Positions 12,432 to 23,940 of a DNA stretch of 64,000 bases are shown here, piece after piece. The position numbers and the translations under genes were made by a program. Source of the DNA: Lyophyllum atratum (Eukaryota > Basidiomycota > Agaricomycetes > Agaricales > Lyophyllaceae); assembly GCA_014905825.1 (NCBI GenBank), contig JACGCN010000004.1, forward strand, positions 1,240,001-1,304,000, read 5' to 3'. The notes beneath the pieces are model-generated. The model was not told the origin of the DNA. It searched no databases and saw only the letters and a list, made by a program, of their open reading frames with translations. Numbering within the stretch: the first letter of the stretch is position 1; each line of letters begins with the position of its first letter.

Positions 12432-14069
12432 ATGTCTTCTCTTCCTCCCCCGAACGACCCCTCTTCCAACCCAGAGAAGAAGCCGGAGGCGGCTTCCACC
12501 TCACCCGCCCCACCTGCAGATGCTGCTGCAATGGACACCACTTCTGATGCTCCCGCAGAGGAGACATGGGTAGACATTCCGGAAGAAATCATGTCCTTGA
12601 GCACCGATGAGATCCTGACGAGGATACGGCTTATCGAAAACGATATAAAGGTGTGTACACTTTGCTCGTCCACTCTTCGAAAACACATTTAGGTCATCCC
12701 AGGTTATGAGGTCGGAAACTACACGGCTACAGCATGAGCAGAGTGTGATGAAGGAGAAGATTCGGGACAACGGAGAGAAGATCAAGCAGAACAAGGTTCT
12801 GCCCTACTTGGTCGGAAACATCGTTGAGGTGCGTTCATTGTTTGCCGTAGCTCTACGTCTGCCCAACTGCATGCCCAGATTCTCGAAGTTGACCCTGAGA
12901 TCGAAGAGGATGGTGCAAACCAAGACTTGGACTCCATGCGCAAAGGAAAATGCGCCGTCATCAAAACCTCCACCCGCCAGACCGTCTTCCTCCCTCTGAT
13001 CGGCCTTGTTCCTCCAGAGAAACTTGAACCTGGCGATCTCGTCGGTGTCAACAAAGACTCTTACCTTGTTCTCGATACACTTCCTGCTGAATTTGACTCG
13101 CGTGTGAAAGCCATGGAGGTCGATGAAAGGCCAACGGAGACGTACACCGATATCGGAGGGCTAGAGAAGCAGATCGAAGAATTGGTTGAGGCAATCGTTC
13201 TTCCTATGGAGCAGGCAGACAAGTTCAAGACCTTAGGTATCCGCCCACCGAAAGGATGCCTTATGTATGGACCCCCTGGTGCGTTACCATTCCCTCCGAC
13301 CTATGGCCAGGATCTAATGGTTCTATCCTACTAGGTACGGGTAAAACGCTGCTTGCCCGTGCATGTGCGGCTTCAACCAAGGCGTGCTACCTCAAACTCG
13401 CTGGCCCTTCTCTCGTGCAGATGTTCATTGGTGATGGTGCTAAGCTTGTGCGCGACGCGTTCGCTCTCGCTAAGGAGAAGGCCCCTGCTATCATCTTTAT
13501 CGACGAGTTGGACGCCATCGGAACAAAACGTTTCGACTCCGAGAAGAGTGGTGACAGAGAGGTGCAAAGAACCATGCTCGAACTCCTCAACCAGCTAGAT
13601 GGGTTCAGCAGTGATGAACGAATCAAGGTACATTCCTCCCGAGTTGCATAGACATAATTAACCTATTTCCTTCGTAAGGTGATCGCTGCCACGAACCGAA
13701 TCGATATCCTGGACCCCGCCCTTCTCCGTTCCGGTCGTCTCGACAGGAAGATCGAATTCCCCCTGCCCAATGAATCTGCCCGTGCCAGGATTCTCGAGAT
13801 TCACTCACGCAAGATGACAATATCGCCTGATGTCAACTACGATGAGCTGGCACGGAGTACGGATGAGTTCAACGCTGCGCAGCTGAAGGCTGTTTGTGTG
13901 GAAGCTGGAATGATCGCGCTGAGAGAAGGAGCGACGAAATTAGGACACGAGCACTTCCTCAGTGGGATCTCAGAGGGTGAGCCCTGTCTCTCGAAACGCA
14001 GGGCATCCATGCTGATTGTGTTGTTTAGTGCAAAGCAAGAAGAAGAACAATCTCATGTATTTCGCGTAG
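12432..14069 (+). CDS. RPT5: 26S proteasome ATPase RPT5
   Basis: Six exons (12432-12650, 12703-12828, 12879-13278, 13335-13627, 13679-13976, 14029-14069; introns 50-56 nt) give 458 residues. RPT5 (PSMC3) is one of six AAA+ ATPases in the base of the 19S particle and unfolds substrates above the 20S core. Visible parts: an N-terminal coiled coil (about 60-110), OB domain (about 115-200), Walker A GPPGTGKT near residue 246 (the intron 13279-13334 falls inside it), Walker [12 protein letters not shown] near 300, sensor [15 protein letters not shown] near 347, and arginine-finger region [13 protein letters not shown]. The C-terminus ends NLMYFA, where the HbYX gate-opening motif normally has Tyr as the penultimate residue. 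Confidence 0.95.
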
Positions 14070-14515
14070 TGTTCGGTTCTCTTTTGGCACTATTAGACCT
14101 CGTTTTTATGTTATCTTGTTTTGTCGATGCGGTTCCCAGAGGATACAAGTCTCGAGCCGCACAAAGACCTACGGCACTGGGGCCGGCTTCCACGTCTAAG
14201 GCTTCTCTGGTCACAGAAAGTTCGCCAGTTCATTTGTATGAATGTGTCTATTTCCGGTACGGTCGCGAAAATTGCAGACTGACTTCAAGCCACTTTCTTT
14301 TCCAAAGTAATCGATCCTCGAGGCCTCAAAGCTAGAAACGTCTTCACCTTGCTTGCCAATATTATATGAGGTCTTCATCAAACGAATGGCGTTTATTGCT
14401 AGCTCTAAGTAGCATATTTACTCTTGTAACTCGCTTTCGACGTAGATCGTAGTGTCTGAAAGAGAACTGTCGAGATGAAACTTGAAGAGCAAGTACAAAG
14501 CAAGTACAGATTAGT
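14070..14515. other. Spacer between RPT5 and the retroelement
   Basis: No gene seen. It should contain the RPT5 3' UTR. Before the insertion, this stretch and 17683-17777 formed one convergent spacer of about 0.55 kb between RPT5 and the wax-synthase-like gene. Confidence 0.6.
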
Positions 14516-14520
14516 ACAGT

Positions 14521-14866
14521 TGTAAGCCTACGGTTACCACATTCAGCACTTCCGACATACGACGTCACCATTTCCGATTCGACTAACGACTCGTCCGACC
14601 CGCCCGCCCATCGTCGATATGGGCTCCCGATGTCCTCCCGACTCTCTTGGATTTAGGTTTAGACAGAGTAGCCCTTTTCCTATAAAAGGGCGCCAGAACA
14701 GCACATATCCTTACCTATCTTTCTTTCCCTCTTCTCTCTCTCTCTCTCTCACTCTCTCATATCTCGAGATCACCCGTATTCGCTCAATAAACAGAGTCTT
14801 CGCTTGTTTATTTCGGTTCGTGCCATTTCAGTGTATCTACGTCCCCATATAGGGGACACGATTCCA
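14521..14866 (+). repeat. 5' LTR of the Ty3/Gypsy element
   Basis: It starts TGTAAGCC and ends GATTCCA. A TATAAAAG box lies at 14681-14688, a (CT)n tract near 14731-14757, and an AATAAA-like signal near 14787. The short frame at 14619-14852 is part of the LTR, not a gene, and recurs identically in the 3' LTR. Confidence 0.95.
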
Positions 14867-14882
14867 CTTTTTTTTAAACACA

Positions 14883-17165
14883 TGGCCTTGTCCATCATCG
14901 GCAACAGACGTCCGCTCATTCCTAGGCCTGGTTCGTTACATCGCCAACTTCTTACCGAAACTGGCAAACCACACAGGCATATTAAATGAACTGACTACAA
15001 AGGAATGCGATAAAGATTTCCCAAAGTGGACGACGAGGCATCAAACTGCTTTCGACGCTATCAAAGAGATTGTCATTGGACGTGATTGCCTGATATCCAT
15101 TGACCACGACGACAAATCGAAAACTATTTTTATCACAACCGACGCCAGTGACTTACGCTCCGGCGCAGTCCTTTCTTTTGGCGAAACATGGGAGACTGCA
15201 CGCCCTGTTGCATTCGATTCCTCTACCTTCAAAGGCGCAGAATTGAATTATCCGGTGCATGAGAAGGAACTTCTCGCTATCATTCGTGCACTCCGCAAAT
15301 GGCGCACAGACCTTTTCGGGTCCCAATTTGTGGTTTTTACAGATCATAAAACCCTTCAGAACTTCGATTCCCAACGTGACTTGTCCCGAAGGCAAGCCCG
15401 CTGGATGGAGTTCCTTTCGCAATTTGACTTTAACATTCTCTACGTCAAAGGCGAGGATAACACGGTGGCAGACGCGCTCTCGCGTCTACCAGTACATATT
15501 TCCTCCACCGTTCCCAAATCGACTGTTGACAACGCTCCATCGTTCTTCGATATGCACGACGACGATTTAATATCGCGTTGCCTCGTGTCGATTGTTCCTG
15601 TGGCAAAGACTTCACCTTTTTCATGCGCATTTTCGCTCGCACGAGCAGCTGCCATTGTTCAAAAGTCGCCACCGTTGACATTGTCAATTACTGCTGATCC
15701 GTCGATACTCGCAGACATCAAGTCTGGCTATGTATCAGACAAGTGGTGTAAAAACTTGATCGCTGCCGAACCAGGAATGCCCCTGTTGCGGAAGGTCAAG
15801 GACCTTTGGTATTTAGGAAACCGTCTGATCATTCCACGGGTGGGCAACATCCGTGAACTCATATTTCGCACCGCTCATGACGCCCTTGGGCATTTCGGAT
15901 TTGATAAATCGTATGCGGCGATTCGTATGGCATACTATTGGCCAAACATGCGGCGCGACCTTGAACAAGGTTATATTCCATCGTGCCGCCAATGTCAACA
16001 ATTCAAGTCGGCATCGACCGCGCCTATCGGGCCCCTACATCCGCTTCCCATCCCGGACGCGCGTGGGGACTCAGTGGCGATTGATTTCATAGGTCCTCTG
16101 CCAGAGGACAATGGATTCAACTGCATATTATCTATGACAGATCGTCTACATTCTGACATACAAATTGTGCCGTGTCGTACCGACTTGACAGCCGAACAGC
16201 TTGCTGAATTGTTCTTCGATAATTGGTTTTGCGAAAATGGTCTGCCTCGCAACATCGTCTGTGATAGAGATAAATTATTCGTTTCTAAGTTTTGGTCGCA
16301 TCTGGCCTCTTTCACAGGGGTAAAGATGAAAATGTCGTCCGCCTATCACCCGCAAACTGATGGCGCCAGCGAAAGATCGAACAAAACCATTAACCAGGCA
16401 CTACGTTTCCATGTCGATCGTACTCAACAAGGATGGTCGCGGGCGCTTCGTCGCGTTCGATTCGACATTATGAACACTGTTAATAAATCCACTGGATTTT
16501 CTCCTTTCCAACTGAAGATGGGACGCAGTCCCAGATTGCTTCCGCCGATCGTGCCGATTTCCGACGCCGCGGACATTGAAGAATTGTCGGCACGAACTGT
16601 GATCGAGCAACTGCGCCTCGACCTGGCGACAGCAAAGGATAACTTGATGCAAGCCAGAATACAACAGGCAGCACAGGCAAATAAGCATAGGACGAACAGT
16701 TTTCCTTTTGCTATTGGCCAACGGGTACGGCTGTCTACTACACATGGACGCCGTGCATATCGTAAGAAAGGCAAGGACAGAGCGGCCAAATTCATGCCAC
16801 GCTACGATGGTCCTTTTCAAATCGTGGCAGTACATGAGGAAGCATCAACTGTTTCTATCGCCATGCCAAATTCTCCCGATGTTTATTCAACTTTCCACAC
16901 GTCCGAACTACTGCCGTTTGCTGAAAACGACGCCACACTGTTCCCATCACGCGAATTTTCACAACCGCCTTTGGTTTTCACTGAAGACGGAGTTATGGAG
17001 GCAGATGTGGAGAAAATCGTCGATTCACGGAAACGAGGTCGTGGACATCAATATTTGATTCGATATCTTGGATACGGACCCGAACACGACCAATGGCTCT
17101 CCGGAAAGGAAATTCAAAACAACACCGCGCTCGACGTGTGGGAGGCACAGAATGGGTTGGGATAA
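14883..17165 (+). pseudogene. Truncated pol: RT C-terminus, RNase H, integrase, chromodomain
   Basis: One open frame of about 760 codons without an internal stop. Order: the RT connection (RSFLGLVRYIANFLPKLA), RNase H (TDASDLRSGAVLSFG, KELLAIIRALRKWR, FTDHKTL, DALSRL), integrase HHCC zinc finger (HDALGHFG with CRQC), integrase core with a readable D,D,E triad (AIDFIGPLP; NIVCDRDKLF; the Glu in GASERSNKT), then a chromodomain at the C-terminus (EKIVDSRKRGRGHQYLIRY ... DQWLSGKEI). The RT YxDD box and everything before it are missing, and there is no proper start codon, so it cannot replicate alone. Integrase and chromodomain look undamaged. Confidence 0.92.
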
Positions 17166-17317
17166 TTATGTATCTTCCTTTTCTCAATGTCCCTGCCACC
17201 GGTAGCTTTCCCACTGGGTTTTGACGCACCCGCGCGAGCAGTTTATTTTTATAACCTACCATCCCTTCTTCCTGAATAACCTCTTCATTTTCTTACTGAC
17301 ATGGTTCTCATTTTTTT

Positions 17318-17331
17318 TGGATGGGGAGGGG
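17318..17331 (+). other. Polypurine tract of the retroelement
   Basis: The 14 bases ending immediately before the 3' LTR are all purines except one T, in the right place to prime plus-strand DNA synthesis. Confidence 0.7.
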
Positions 17332-17677
17332 TGTAAGCCTACGGTTACCACATTCAGCACTTCCGACATACGACGTCACCATTTCCGATTCGACTAACGA
17401 CTCGTCCGACCCGCCCGCCCATCGTCGATATGGGCTCCCGATGTCCTCCCGACTCTCTTGGATTTAGGTTTAGACAGAGTAGCCCTTTTCCTATAAAAGG
17501 GCGCCAGAACAGCACATATCCTTACCTATCTTTCTTTCCCTCTTCTCTCTCTCTCTCTCTCACTCTCTCATATCTCGAGATCACCCGTATTCGCTCAATA
17601 AACAGAGTCTTCGCTTGTTTATTTCGGTTCGTGCCATTTCAGTGTATCTACGTCCCCATATAGGGGACACGATTCCA
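17332..17677 (+). repeat. 3' LTR of the Ty3/Gypsy element
   Basis: Same length and, by eye, same sequence as the 5' LTR at a 2811-bp offset, including the TATAAAAG box (17492-17499). It ends 5 bp plus 95 bp before the stop codon of the convergent acyltransferase gene. Confidence 0.95.
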
Positions 17678-17777
17678 ACAGTGTAGGTAATGATTTTATG
17701 GGAGCGGTGAGATGTGGATATAGATGTATGTATGAGTACGCTTGCGTTTCCTTCCTCGATCCTTATAGGCTGTGGTA

Positions 17778-19090
17778 TCACTTCTCTCGGCTGATATGAA
17801 CCAATTTCAAAAGGATGGGGAGCAGCAGCAGTCTGACGGGACTGAGGAATGGCGGAATTACCATCCCACCACCGAGTCCCCGGCGATGCCATGCATCCAC
17901 TGTGAATCATGAGCCAGTTTTAATGGTGCAAGATAATACGGGAATGAGACTCACCCATAGGCTGGGCTGCGATGAACAGTATGAAATAAACCCAAAGCCT
18001 TCCAGGCCAGCCCCCCACGCGTCGCCCAGTGAACTTTCTCCAAAACCGCTCGAGTATCAATATTGGGCCTTGCATCGTGAAGAATAACGATACGGTGTGA
18101 TTGAACCCTCTTCCCATGGAATACATCGCACATTCATGGAACAGTCCGGAGGCGATGAAGGCACCAAAAAGCATGCCGAGATCCCCAGCAAGCCATTTAC
18201 CGGGATAACCCCCGAGCACGAGGAAGGTCTGCCGAAGAAGCTGGTGCCAGTGCTTAGACCACAGGGTGTGCATCGAGTCAGCACTCCACGGATCGTCCAT
18301 CACCGGCGGCCACGAAGTAGGGGAGCTGTCAAGGCAGCCAACTGCAATGAAAGTTATAAGGTCGTAGACCATCCCAAAGCCTGCCAATAGAGCTGAGCCT
18401 GTCAGCATATGGATCAGAGTCGCAACTATATATCGCCAGAACGGTTGAAGGTTCTGGTAGAACATGGTACCGCCCATTGGTGTTCCAACGCCGGGAAATA
18501 GCTTGAGGGAAGATTCCAGAAGATCTAGTAAGATGAAGTTTTGAGCGAAGGACAGGAGAGTGGCCCGTAGGAAAGCTTGTCGCTCGAGGGGCCTCGTGTG
18601 TTTGGGTACATGTGCACCCTGCCCGAATTTCCATTGCAGGCCACGCAGGGTGTGCATAAGTTCTACGGCGTCGTAGAGCCCAGTTGGGATGAAAGCCAAG
18701 CCTCGCTGGGGAGCAGCGCCGGCTTGGCCATTTGCCGTTTCTTTCCCCTTCGTCTCGCCTAGCCGCATTTCTCCAACCTTCAGCATGCCTTCTTTGTTAA
18801 AAGCATATTCCAGTGTCTTTGCGATCGTGACCGCAGCAAGGAGACCTTGACCAAGGTTCGTGATTCAACGTCACTCGATATTCATCTGTATGCTCACATT
18901 GACCCCAATTATACACGTTGAGCTCTGGAATAGTCCACACAAAGCGGTAGGCTGAAGCCACGATTCCACACAGAGTGATCGGAACCAGAAGCAGGCGGAA
19001 TAGATAGGTACCTGGCCGGCGAGCAAGGTATGCCATGAAGAAGAATGGAATATAATATATGACTGGGTATGACGCAGTGTGCCAGGTCAT
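17778..19090 (-). CDS. Wax-synthase-like membrane O-acyltransferase (MBOAT_2)
   Basis: Three exons (19090-18898, 18845-17955, 17899-17778; introns 52 and 55 nt) give 401 residues. The family transfers acyl groups to alcohols or sterol/terpenoid acceptors at the ER; the substrate cannot be read from sequence. The wax-synthase domain is clear around residues 255-330: HTLWSKHWHQLLRQTFL, then LGGYPGKWLAGDLGMLFGAF and IASGLFHECAMYSMGRG, whose His is the likely catalytic residue. Several hydrophobic helices (YYIPFFFMAYLARRP, FRLLLVPITLCGIV, and a C-terminal VRLLLLPILLKLV) fit a polytopic protein. Start ATG at 19090 gives MTWHTASYPVIYY, the usual family beginning; an open frame continues upstream, so a slightly longer form is possible. 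Confidence 0.88.
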
Positions 19091-19415
19091 AGGAATCCTA
19101 TCCTGAAGGTCGGGTATAATGGTACGAACTGCGCAGTGGCCTGCAAAGAGTAGCCTGAGATGATATGTTGAGAGGTTCCCCGGGTGCTTTGAATCGAGAA
19201 ACCTACTCCTGGTATAGTGACGGGCCCATTCTGTCTTTCTACGTTGACCTCCGGTGGAGGAAGGTGTAGTGTTTGAAAGCCTCGCGGTGGCACCAGGTGG
19301 CACCCGGTTCTTGGTTTTGTGATCATCTTCCGAGAGTAACCTGGCGCCCATTATGTAAGCAATTATGACGCAAACCCTGTACGGTCCGCTTTCCCGCTTG
19401 CCATTTGTACCTGTG

Positions 19416-21540
19416 ATGCCACCGCTTTTCTTCAAACCGACCTTGCTCGGGCGATCCTTGCTGCTTGCAACCTCGGAGTACGCATATCTCTCTGATCAGT
19501 ACTGAGTGGCAATTAGAGCCGTAAATGACATCTTCCCAGAGTCGTGGCAAATGCGATCTGTTGGATCGTCGCGGGCATCGCGTTTGGACGGAATCGGGAC
19601 ACACAACCTATCCTGAGCCTAGCACTCCTGGCTTGGGTAATCATTTGAAATCTATCCCTGAAATTGCATATTCACCTCTAAATCCCGGCCGTAGACTCTT
19701 GGTTTAAGGCATGGTGAGTAGGTTTCATAGGGGTTCGAATTGCGAAGTCAATGATCGACCTCTGTATCCTTCGACAGCCCTGGACGCAGATCATATCAGG
19801 TCCGAGGTAGCCTTGGGCGTGGACTTTGAATACGTCGAAGCTCACTCCCAGCGTTATAGGTACCAATCAAGATGTCCAAGCTTACATCTGACTGGCCCTC
19901 CTATTTCAAAGTGCTATCGACAACGCTACTCGTGGTCTGATCAGCCTAGGTCAACTCCCCGTCACTTGCGGGTTGTTCTTCTCGTTGGGGCATAGCACCA
20001 TCGTCATAGTCGTGGTACGTGCCGCAGCCCGATATCTCAGGAATGATCGCTCCATTCACTGCTAGCAGACAGCAGCGATTGCCATATCTTCCGACGTCTT
20101 TGATAAGATGCATCACGTCGGAGAAGTAGGCGGTATCGTCGGTCAGTTTTATACCCATGGCACATATGTATATAGATCATCTGGATTACTCTGTTATAGG
20201 TGCGGCTGTAAGTGGATCATTTCTGTTCATTGTCGGACTTGCAAACACCGTCATCCTATGGAGAATACTCAAGCAACGCTGGAGAGTAGGTGGAAAGCAA
20301 TTTCGGGCCAAGTCACGTTAATTGACTTTCCTCAGGGTAAAATCAGAAGGAAAAGACTTGCTCGGGGAGAAAGCGTTACACTGGCAGATCCAGAGGCCGA
20401 ACCTCAACACAATCATATGCTCATGATGAGGATACTGGGGCCTATGATGAAATTCGTTAACCGTCCATGGAAGGTACACACCTTTGAGACCTCGTCAGAT
20501 AGCGCCGATTTTTATCATCACAGATGTATCCAGTGGGTGTTCTCTTCGGATTTGGTAAGTACCACGCCCCTCAATCGCGCCGAGCATCCGTCCAGGTCTA
20601 AATCTAGTCATGACATGAACCATCATCGTGTTCTAGGATTCGATACAGCATCATCAATCGCCCTCCTTGCACTATCTGCGATTGCCAAGCGTGGCTCCGA
20701 TGGCAAGTCCATACCATCTGCCCAGGTCATCATACTTCCGGTACGTTCGCAAGTTTGTATCGGCGGCGTCAGAGCCAACTGACGCTAGGCGACAAGCTTC
20801 TTTTCACCGCAGGCATGTCGTTGATTGACTCGCTGGATTCTATCTTGATGCTGTACTCTTACTCTGGAATCCCTGAGCACTCATGTGGGCTTTTCGAGAG
20901 GAGGCACCAGCGCCAGCCCCAGTCAGGTGCTGCACACATGAATGAAAACCTAGCCTCTCAGGAACAGGGACACGAGGCTGATGGCATAGTGGAAGCCATC
21001 GTTCCGAAAATTCCACATAAAGGCGAGGAGGTAGCGCCGCCCGAACCGGGAAGCGCTAATCTTAAGGCTGTAAATGCGGCTGTGACTGTCGAGGGCGACA
21101 TAGACAGCAAGGTTACGAGAGATAGGGTGGTCAAGATGAATGTCATGTCCATGCTTAGCATCATATTAACGCTGATGAGTATCCTGGTAGCCTTCAGGTG
21201 CGTGGTAGGTCTTGGCGGAGGCACTAATCCAAAGATTAAGGTTTGCATCCGACAGTATCTCGTTGATTACCATCATGGGCCTAATTGGGGATCAATGCCG
21301 CAAATGTCGTGGCGCTGCGGAGGCAGACGATGGTGGCGCTCTGGCTGGTAGTTGGTGGAGGGCCTGGGCAAGGGTAGGCTCCAGGGACTTTCTACAGTTC
21401 TGCACAATTCTCACCCACGAATGTAGGCGAACGACAATTCTGGGTACATTGGAGCGGCCATTGTAGGAGCGTTTCTTACTATCGTTGCGGGATGGTATGG
21501 AGCTCGGTGGATGGCTCATAGGGCCGCGGCAAGAAGCTGA
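19416..21540 (+). CDS. NiCoT-family nickel/cobalt transporter
   Basis: Thirteen exons: 19416-19477, 19540-19636, 19695-19713, 19778-19799, 19912-20014, 20069-20141, 20200-20285, 20336-20473, 20524-20554, 20637-20740, 20797-21197, 21256-21373, 21427-21540, giving 455 residues. NiCoT proteins import Ni2+ or Co2+ with high affinity, for example for urease. The signature LRHALDADHIS (HX4DH; His59, Asp64, His65) is encoded across a 19-nt and a 22-nt micro-exon. Other family motifs: CGLFFSLGHSTIV, GSFLFIVGLANTVILW, LFGFGFDTASSIALLAL, LLFTAGMSLIDSLDSILMLYSY, SLITIMGLIG, GYIGAAIVG. About eight membrane helices are expected. An in-frame stop directly upstream fixes the start at 19416. The acidic loop between residues 285 and 355 is cytosolic-type filler. 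The divergent neighbour starts 325 bp away. Confidence 0.9.
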
Positions 21541-21657
21541 ATTTGAAGGTCATCGTATTTTAATGATTAATCTAGTTGTGGGGGTATATGGACAACGGAC
21601 GAATTTTGGTGGACAAGTTGTATCAGTAGGCGATGTAAGTATACCTGTCTCTAGGAT

Positions 21658-23020
21658 CTAAATGTTCTCAACCTGTTCCTCTAGCCAATCCCAAAGCTGT
21701 TTTCCTAGCACGGGATCCTGTGCATCAGGACGTGGCGAGCCGATCCTGGCCCAGGGAATCAGATACTGTAATGCGTTTGGTATCAACATCATGATCTCGG
21801 ACGGCATTCACTGGCACACACCTTCCCGTTGAGTTTAGCGCCTTCCTTCGAAGTTCCTCCCCAGAGCTGGGTCAGAGCCCCAAAGGGAACCGGGTACAAG
21901 AACCAGCCCTGAGAGAAATGGTTATCGCTATGCTGCTGACGCATAACCATGCTCGCTTACCATCACCCAATTCTCGAATTTTGATGAATGACGCCAGAGG
22001 TCTGAGGCAAGTACACCGGGGTTTACGGCCATCGAAACTACGCCTTGGTCTCCATACCGCCTCGCGAGTTCCGAAGCAAACACGAGGTCTCCCTGGATAA
22101 AATGCTCAGACAGAGACTACGGATGAGCGATTGGCTTCGACACACATATTTGCTCTGGTTATAGAGCGTCGAGGTGTCGACTTTGCGTCTCGCTGGCCCA
22201 TCTTTGAAGGTGTTAAAGTCGAGCTTGCCCATGAAATGCAACAAAGACGAGGTCGTCAGGACGCGGACATGCTTGTCCGGGCAGGTTTGCGCTGTCGAGG
22301 TCAGGGTGGGAAGAAGGAGCTTTGTGAAGTAGAAATGACCGAGCACGTTGGTGCCCATCTGGAGGTCATATCCATCGGCAGTCACTAGATCAGCGGATGG
22401 CTTCATCACGCCTCTGTTCAAATGAACACACCATAAGTCATGCTTCTAGTGAAGGGAGTTGACTGCGCTTACCCGTTGTTAAATAGGATATGGAGTTCCT
22501 TCTCTTTCCTGTAGGTCAAGTTAGGCTCATGTGCACCAGTCAATTATAGGAATGTACGCCACGCACTCCTGGAATTCAAGCGCAGCGGCCTTGACCGACT
22601 TGAGATCGGCGAGGTCCAGCTTAAGGAATACGGCTTCCTTTCCTGTCTGCTTATGCAGGTCCTCGATGGCCTCCTTCGCCTTTTCCGCGCTACGTGCCGC
22701 CAGGTACACCTTAGCATTATGCGCTAGTAGGGCCTGTATAGACGAACGCCGTCAGCGTCAATCGATCCGAACGGACTCCCTCTAGGGACGGAAGCACTAT
22801 TAACGGAACACCGACCTTAACGGTTTCCTTCCCCACCCCTCTGGTCCAACGAAGTCGCCTCGTGAGTTAAACTTCTACATTAGCAGATTTGGGAATGCAC
22901 GTACGTGTTCGATCCCGTAACAATCACGACCTTGCCAGCAAGGTCTGGGATATCATCGACGGAGTACGCGGCCTTGGGTGGGAGCATCTCCTTGAACATG
23001 CCGGACGCTGTGTTGCCCAT
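21658..23020 (-). CDS. Short-chain dehydrogenase/reductase 1
   Basis: Eight exons (23020-22905, 22840-22816, 22733-22567, 22508-22473, 22413-22146, 22092-21961, 21908-21822, 21765-21658) give 312 residues. It is a classical SDR of the retinol-dehydrogenase/WW-oxidoreductase-like group: cofactor motif TGSNTGVGKET near residue 37, the post-motif ILFNNGGVM where most members have NNAG, and the catalytic YNQSK. NAD(P)-dependent oxidation or reduction is expected; the substrate is unknown. It is clearly paralogous to the dehydrogenase at 32529-33952: six exons match exactly in length (167, 36, 132, 87, 108 nt, and one 268-nt exon equal to 74+194 in the other gene). Confidence 0.9.
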
Positions 23021-23940
23021 CTTGACGATTTGTGATTGTAATTACGATAGAGGAAAAGGGTGTAGCGGACTCGGACGGTGAGCAAGAGGGGATGGCGAGA
23101 GCCTTTGTATGCATTTTTTTCCATGTGAGGCAGTGCGCAGCGTAGCGCCGGTCGACATGTCCCCGGCGCAATTTGATATCATATGTGATAAGTTGAAATA
23201 AACTTCTACGCGTCGCGTAGTAAGTACCTGCGGTGACGAGCTGTAACGAGCCACAGGGGGCGTTGCCGAGGAATACGGAGACGGGCACAGATTTCGGGGC
23301 CCTGCAGAAGATAACCTATCCTTGACCTATCCATATGTCGGCTTCCCACTTGGCAGTAATGTGTCTGCGTCATTTACAGCTTGAAGCAGTCTGATCATGG
23401 CTGTTTCAAGCACGTTTCAAGCGAATCAGTACCTGTATGATTATCAGCCCGCACACGCGTCCCTCATCCCGCCTTGATGCATCAGCTCATCCGAAGGTTC
23501 CCGCTGATCGGTCGCGAAAGAATACCGACATCCTCATGCGTCCTGCACCATAAGATATCTGAGTGTTCAGGAGGCTTTATTTAGGTTGATGATAGATAAG
23601 AACCATGTATAGTACCGACAGGTGGAGGTTAAGTATACTATGTACATCAAGAAGGTAGGTGAGGCCGTGTTTAACATAGAAAAAGATGATGGGGAAGGGG
23701 AGGTGCGACAGTCTCATGAGATCATGGCAGATTCGTACAAGGACAGTAATAGCAGGAGCGGGGCGGGTGATACACAGTGTTTTATTCGAGGGAAGGGAGA
23801 GCGAGACAAGGAACGAGAGCAGAAAGGAACCGGACCAGACGACAAAAAGGGGACCAGCATAAAGTGTGGGTACGTTGGGATACAAAAGAGGGAAACTTTT
23901 CGACCTGGAAATAGAAACCAATCCATCCTCCGCGATCTCT
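23021..23940. other. Spacer, SDR1 / MADS-box gene
   Basis: No gene supported. It holds the SDR1 promoter on one side and the MADS-box 3' UTR on the other. The plus-strand frame at 23622-24602 is antisense to the Gln/Pro-rich MADS exon and is a composition artefact. Confidence 0.55.

Larger units (their letters stand above)
14516..17682 (+). mobile_element. Ty3/Gypsy chromovirus-type LTR retrotransposon, internally deleted
   Basis: Two direct LTRs (14521-14866 and 17332-17677) are both 346 bp, and I see no difference between them by eye. They are flanked by a perfect 5-bp target duplication ACAGT (14516-14520 and 17678-17682). The internal region is only 2465 bp and encodes just the RT C-terminus, RNase H, integrase and chromodomain. 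Gag, protease, the RT catalytic core and any primer binding site are absent; the internal part starts with a T-rich run directly after LTR 1. The purine-rich tract at 17318-17331 (GGATGGGGAGGGG) is a good polypurine tract. Identical LTRs mean a recent event. Whether the deletion arose before, during or after insertion cannot be read here. Confidence 0.93.

Noticed and set aside
14619..14852. 77-residue frame, repeated identically at 17430-17663.
   Set aside because: Both copies are inside the LTRs; the duplication reflects the LTR, not a gene.
16401..16835. Minus-strand frames across the retroelement.
   Set aside because: Shadows of the pol frame, which carries the clear integrase motifs.
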